Assembly: GCA_022013615.1 (NCBI GenBank)
Contig: JAKLQB010000620.1
Span: 1 to 7,368, forward strand
From: Desulfobacterales bacterium
GTDB taxonomy: Bacteria > Desulfobacterota > DSM-4660 > Desulfatiglandales > Desulfatiglandaceae
Reading direction: 5' to 3'
DNA: 7,368 bases
Within the stretch, counting starts at the first letter, position 1; each line of letters opens with the position of its first letter. A program made the position numbers and the translations under genes. This document shows positions 5,054-7,368 of the stretch, piece by piece. Below the pieces are notes generated by a model. The model saw only the letters and a list, made by a program, of their open reading frames with translations. It was not told the DNA's origin and did not search any database.

Positions 5054-5410
5054 TTGTTTTTGGAGAACTTACCAAAATGTCGCTCTTGAAATGAGGGTCT
5101 CTTAAAAAGCACTGCCCGAAAGGCCGGGGTGACCAAACGGTCTCCTGCCATACATTGAGGTTTTTTAGGTTCTCTGGACAGGAGGACCAAGGCCCGTGGT
5201 ATATTAGGCAAGGCAGCCAAAATGGACCGTTCCAAAATGGTATGATATTGCATAACTATTTGATTAATTGTCTTTTTTCTCTATATGGCATACCAATTGA
5301 GCATGGTTTTCAAGCCTTTCAGGATGATCACAGAAGATTGGCGAAGTGACTTTGTCGCCTAACAAACTGAATTTACAATTATATTTTCTAAAACCCAAAA
5401 CATTTCTCTG
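5054..5410. other. Gene-free intergenic stretch
   Basis: No convincing gene is seen on either strand; short ORFs here lack ribosome-binding sites and known motifs. The stretch holds a G+C-rich foldable segment (5110-5188), a direct repeat CCAAAATGG at 5217-5225 and 5232-5240, and a GGCGA/TCGCC hairpin at 5340-5359. The sigma-54-like site starts at 5411. Confidence 0.6.
5110..5188. other. Potential structured element with competing stems
   Basis: A hairpin CAC-TG-CCCG/CGGG-GTG spans 5110-5131. GGTCTCCTG (5139-5147) can pair with CAGGAGGACC (5179-5188) with one bulge. The same GGTC (5139-5142) can pair with GACC at 5131-5134, so two alternative folds exclude each other. This segment is more G+C-rich than its surroundings. 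It matches no RNA family I can name and has no gene directly downstream, so it could be an RNA, a remnant of a mobile element, or chance. Confidence 0.3.
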
Positions 5411-5426
5411 TGGCACAATATGTGCT
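5411..5426 (+). promoter_or_regulatory. Candidate sigma-54 (-24/-12) promoter for the DsrE gene
   Basis: TGGCAC (5411-5416) and TGCT (5422-5425) match the RpoN consensus TGGCACG-N4-TTGCW, with the invariant GG and GC exactly 12 bases apart. The deviations are A for G after the first block and G for the first T of the second. Transcription would start near 5436, so the heptamer array at 5441-5509 would lie in the leader of the DsrE-family gene. No bound activator site or sigma-54 activator gene is seen. Confidence 0.45.
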
Positions 5427-5440
5427 GAACGATAAGCTTG

Positions 5441-5509
5441 TTGTCCGTTGTCCGTCGTCTGTTGTCCGTTGAAAAATTGCCAACCACAAACCACTGACAA
5501 CTAACCGCA
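5441..5509. repeat. Second 4+4 heptamer array (TTGTCCG / AACCACT units)
   Basis: Four gapless 7-bp units fill 5441-5468 (TTGTCCG, TTGTCCG, TCGTCTG, TTGTCCG). After 13 bases, four more fill 5482-5509 (AACCACA, AACCACT, GACAACT, AACCGCA), broadly in inverted orientation but poorly matched. Unit sequence is unrelated to the array at 228-312, yet unit length, copy number and layout agree. A TAAGCTT sequence flanks the cluster on both sides (5433-5439 and 5516-5522). The AAAGGAGG ribosome-binding site of the next gene starts at 5524. Confidence 0.75.
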
Positions 5510-5539
5510 TTCGTCTAAGCTTTAAAGGAGGAAACGTTT

Positions 5540-5896
5540 ATGACAGAAAATCCAGTTAAGCCAGAAAAACTTTTTGTATTATGGTCAAGCGGGGACAGAG
5601 AAGTAGCAACAAAAATGGTGTTTATGTATACGCTGAACGCCAAACGAAAGGGATGGTGGAATGATATCTCTCTGATTGTCTGGGGCCCTTCAGCCAAGCT
5701 TGTTTCTGAAGACAAGGAGTTACAGGCTGAGATAATAAAGATTAAAGAGGCTGGTGTAGAGCTAATGGCTTGTAAAGCATGTTAGGACCTTTATGGTGTT
5801 TCAGAAGACCTGGAAGCACTTGGCATAGACGTAAAGTACATGGGAGAACCACTCACACAATTGTTAAAAGAAGGTCATAAAATAATTACTTTTTAG
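5540..5896 (+). pseudogene. DsrE-family protein gene interrupted by one in-frame TAG
   Basis: The frame from ATG 5540, preceded by AAAGGAGG (5524-5531), encodes 81 residues that fit DsrE-like proteins: a first strand KLFVLWSSGD, the helix REVATKMVFMYTLNAKRKGWW, strand ISLIVWGPSAK, and the Cys motif GVELMACKAC. A TAG at 5783-5785 follows directly. The same frame continues without a gap as DLYGVSEDLEALGIDVKYMGEP and on to ITF-TAG at 5894-5896, the usual C-terminal half of the family. Joined, the product would be about 118 residues, a normal length. DsrE proteins are small cytoplasmic sulfur-handling or sulfurtransferase-like subunits. All else in the frame is preserved, so the stop is either a recent nonsense mutation, a base error, or a recoded/read-through codon. 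Without read-through, an 81-residue truncated protein lacking the last strands would be made. Confidence 0.8.
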
Positions 5897-5912
5897 ATTG
5901 TAGTTACTGAGG

Positions 5913-5952
5913 TTCACGGTTTCCCGCTGAAAGCGGGATTCACGGTTCACGG
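5913..5952. repeat. Third heptamer cluster (TTCACGG) with a perfect hairpin
   Basis: TTCACGG occurs at 5913-5919, 5939-5945 and 5946-5952, all in the same orientation. Between the first and second copies sits a perfect 7-bp stem with a 3-base loop: TCCCGCT (5922-5928), GAA, AGCGGGA (5932-5938). The cluster lies 16 bases after the DsrE stop and about 90 before the response regulator. No T-run follows the hairpin, so it is not a standard intrinsic terminator, though it may protect an mRNA end. Confidence 0.7.
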
Positions 5953-6041
5953 TTTGAGAGAGATGATTCTATTTCAAATGCACAAAAGGATTGGCCTTAA
6001 GAAGGCTTAGGGCTACTATACCGCTAAGGCAGGAAGAAACT

Positions 6042-6410
6042 ATGAACATACTGGTCGTTGACGATGAAAAGGTCCAGATCGAAACCCTTAGGAGAGCGTT
6101 AAGGAGTAAGGGCTATCAGGTGTTTGAAGCCTTGAATGCCATAGAGGCACTTGACCAACTGGAATCAATGACCTACAGGATTGATATGGTTCTGACTGAT
6201 TACATTATGCCAGGGAAAGATGGGATAGAACTATTGAAAAAGATACGTGAAAAATACGGTGAACTTCCCGTAATAATAATGACAGCCTACGGGGAAAAGG
6301 AAATGCTGATAGATGCCTTGCGGAATCGATGCGATGGTTTTATTGAAAAACCATTTAACGTGGATCAATTGATTGGTGAAATCGAAAGGGTTATGAAAAA
6401 ATTTGATTAA
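6042..6410 (+). CDS. Single-domain response regulator (CheY-like receiver)
   Basis: The 122-residue protein is one receiver domain with no output domain. Key residues are D7-D8-E9 (acidic pocket), D53 in VLTDYIMPGKDG (phosphoacceptor), T81 in VIIMTAYG (switch) and K103 in GFIEKPF. It would take a phosphoryl group from a histidine kinase and act by protein contact or in a phosphorelay. I chose the ATG at 6042 because AGGAAG lies just upstream and the protein then begins at the first strand (MNILVVDDE); a longer frame from 5991 has no such support. The only kinase sequence in the window is the fragment at its left edge, too far away to pair with confidence. It precedes the DUF547 gene by 71 bases on the same strand, so the two may be cotranscribed. 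Confidence 0.93.
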   Translation: MNILVVDDEKVQIETLRRALRSKGYQVFEALNAIEALDQLESMTYRIDMVLTDYIMPGKDGIELLKKIREKYGELPVIIMTAYGEKEMLIDALRNRCDGFIEKPFNVDQLIGEIERVMKKFD

Positions 6411-6481
6411 GAATAAGCCAAAAAAACAGGGACATTTTCAACAAATGGGTATCAGATGTATCTTAGTGAAGGGAAGCCCTA

Positions 6482-7282
6482 ATGGGAAACGGTAGACATC
6501 TACTCTTTCTTAGCACTTTGTTGTTTTTTCTAATCACGGCGCTGGTGACAACAGCAAGGTCAGTGCAGGTTGTAGACAATAGCATTTATGCTGGGCTGAT
6601 TGGGAAATATGTGAAAGATGGTGTGGTGGACTACGAAGGTTTTAAAAGTGAGGAAGTCAAATTAGATCAATACCTCAAGGTGCTTGAAAAAACTGATACC
6701 AAAACTCTTTCGCGTAATGAGCAGTTTGCTTTTTACGTCAATGCCTATAACGCCTGGACCATCAAGCTAATCCTGAGCGGTTACCCTGGCATCAAATCCA
6801 TCAAGGACCTGGGAAGCCTGTTCAAGAGTCCATGGAAAAAGAAGATTTGCCGTATTGACGGCAAGATCATTGCCTTAGATGACATTGAGCATAATATACT
6901 TAGGCCCCGCTTTACGGATCCACGGGTACATTTTGTAATAAATTGCGCAGCTAAAAGCTGCCCCCCTTTGCGATCTGAGCCATATAGTGGGGGCGAATTG
7001 GATCAACAACTGGATGAAATGACAAGGGCGTTTATCAACGATCTCGAAAGTAACCACCTTGAAGACCACACGCTTTATGTGAGCAGTATATTTAAGTGGT
7101 TTGCGGAGGATTTCAATAAGGATATCGTCGGCTTTTTTTTGAAATACGCAAAAGGGGATCTGAAAGAGCAATTAGAGGCAAATAAAGAAAAGATTGAGGT
7201 TAAGTACCTTGACTATGATTGGTCTCTTAACGGATGTTCACCCCTGCAAAATCAGACAACTAATGGATATAACAGGCAATGA
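6482..7282 (+). CDS. Exported DUF547-domain protein
   Basis: The 266-residue protein matches the DUF547 family (PF04784), whose biochemical role is not settled. Recognisable blocks are FAFYVNAYNAW (82-92), ALDDIEHNILRPRF (131-144), DPRVHFVINCAAKSCPPL (146-163), SSIFKWFAEDF (201-211) and YDWSLN (245-250), in the usual order and at normal length. The conserved His, Cys and Asp residues in these blocks suggest an enzyme-like site, but this is inference. A hydrophobic stretch at residues 7-22 (LLFLSTLLFFLITALV), followed by TTARS, indicates a signal peptide with cleavage near residue 25-27, so the protein is probably periplasmic or secreted. GAAGGGAAG lies a few bases upstream of the ATG. It follows the receiver gene in the same direction. 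Confidence 0.9.
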   Translation: MGNGRHLLFLSTLLFFLITALVTTARSVQVVDNSIYAGLIGKYVKDGVVDYEGFKSEEVKLDQYLKVLEKTDTKTLSRNEQFAFYVNAYNAWTIKLILSGYPGIKSIKDLGSLFKSPWKKKICRIDGKIIALDDIEHNILRPRFTDPRVHFVINCAAKSCPPLRSEPYSGGELDQQLDEMTRAFINDLESNHLEDHTLYVSSIFKWFAEDFNKDIVGFFLKYAKGDLKEQLEANKEKIEVKYLDYDWSLNGCSPLQNQTTNGYNRQ

Positions 7283-7340
7283 GGGAGGTTTGAGGCCGCA
7301 TATGTAGTCACTAATATAATGGCATCATATATTTTTTCCC

Positions 7341-7368
7341 TTGACATATAAGGATATATGATATATTA
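7341..7368 (+). promoter_or_regulatory. Candidate promoter with an embedded dyad at the window end
   Basis: TTGACA (7341-7346) is followed by TATATT (7362-7367) at a spacing of 15; a 17-base spacing would place the -10 at TATTA, cut off by the window. Between the two elements lies the inverted repeat CATATA-AGGA-TATATG (7345-7360), a plausible repressor site. It would drive a gene beyond the right edge. Confidence 0.45.

Noticed and set aside
5050..5253. 67-codon minus-strand frame across the structured segment
   Set aside because: No ribosome-binding site and no recognisable motif; the underlying bases are better explained by the inverted repeats.
5264..5500. 78-codon minus-strand frame
   Set aside because: Much of its N-terminal part is the heptamer array read as codons (Gln/Thr/Asp-rich), a typical repeat artefact.
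5922..5938. Intrinsic terminator after the DsrE gene
   Set aside because: The stem is perfect, but no T-run follows; TTCACGG repeats come next.
6875..7171. 98-codon minus-strand frame inside the DUF547 gene
   Set aside because: Shadow of a clearly conserved gene on the opposite strand, without a ribosome-binding site or motif.
1..7368. CRISPR array or tRNA gene
   Set aside because: The repeats are 7-bp units without unique spacers, and no cloverleaf-like sequence was recognised on either strand by eye.

Overview
The window looks like accessory, repeat-rich DNA from an environmental, probably anaerobic bacterium. The best guess is a Desulfobacterota/'deltaproteobacterial' or similar lineage. 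This is inferred from the gene mix (DsrE-type sulfur-relay protein, DUF547 protein, stand-alone receiver, relic of an integron-integrase-like recombinase, four-helix-bundle/S23 protein) and from abundant intergenic repeats with a 7-bp period. No rRNA or other taxonomic marker is present, so the assignment is tentative. No tRNA, rRNA or CRISPR array was recognised.

Layout. (1) Bases 1-312: the C-terminal end of a GC-rich sensor histidine kinase, entered through heptamer repeats and followed at once by a second heptamer array built as four units, a spacer and four inverted units. (2) Bases 328-2438: a four-helix-bundle protein gene (+) and a small membrane protein gene (-) that converge. A compact IS701-type element (about 657-2175) sits exactly at their junction, and its 16-bp terminal repeats supply both genes with the same last residues (NLTS) and stop codon. 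The transposase (-) lacks its own Shine-Dalgarno site and is preceded by an 18-residue leader ORF with a strong one. (3) Bases 2522-2924: a promoter-like site and an N-terminal relic of a tyrosine recombinase. (4) Bases 2897-5035 (-): a three-gene operon encoding a 308-residue protein with an internally duplicated domain and a C-terminal hydrophobic helix, a 55-residue exported protein, and a PhzF-family protein. A perfect 14-bp palindrome lies at the presumed promoter. (5) Bases 5054-5539: no gene, but foldable sequence, a sigma-54-like site and a second 4+4 heptamer array. (6) Bases 5540-5896: a DsrE-family gene interrupted by one in-frame TAG right after its Cys-Lys-Ala-Cys motif. (7) Bases 5913-7368: a third heptamer cluster with a hairpin, a single-domain response regulator, an exported DUF547 protein, and a promoter with a dyad at the window edge.

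The genes do not form one obvious pathway. The kinase fragment and the receiver are not adjacent and need not be partners. The most striking signals are the three heptamer clusters, with unrelated unit sequences but the same 7-bp spacing and, twice, the same symmetric architecture just upstream of a gene; the double stop capture by the IS; the amber-interrupted DsrE gene; and the uncharacterised duplicated-domain operon.
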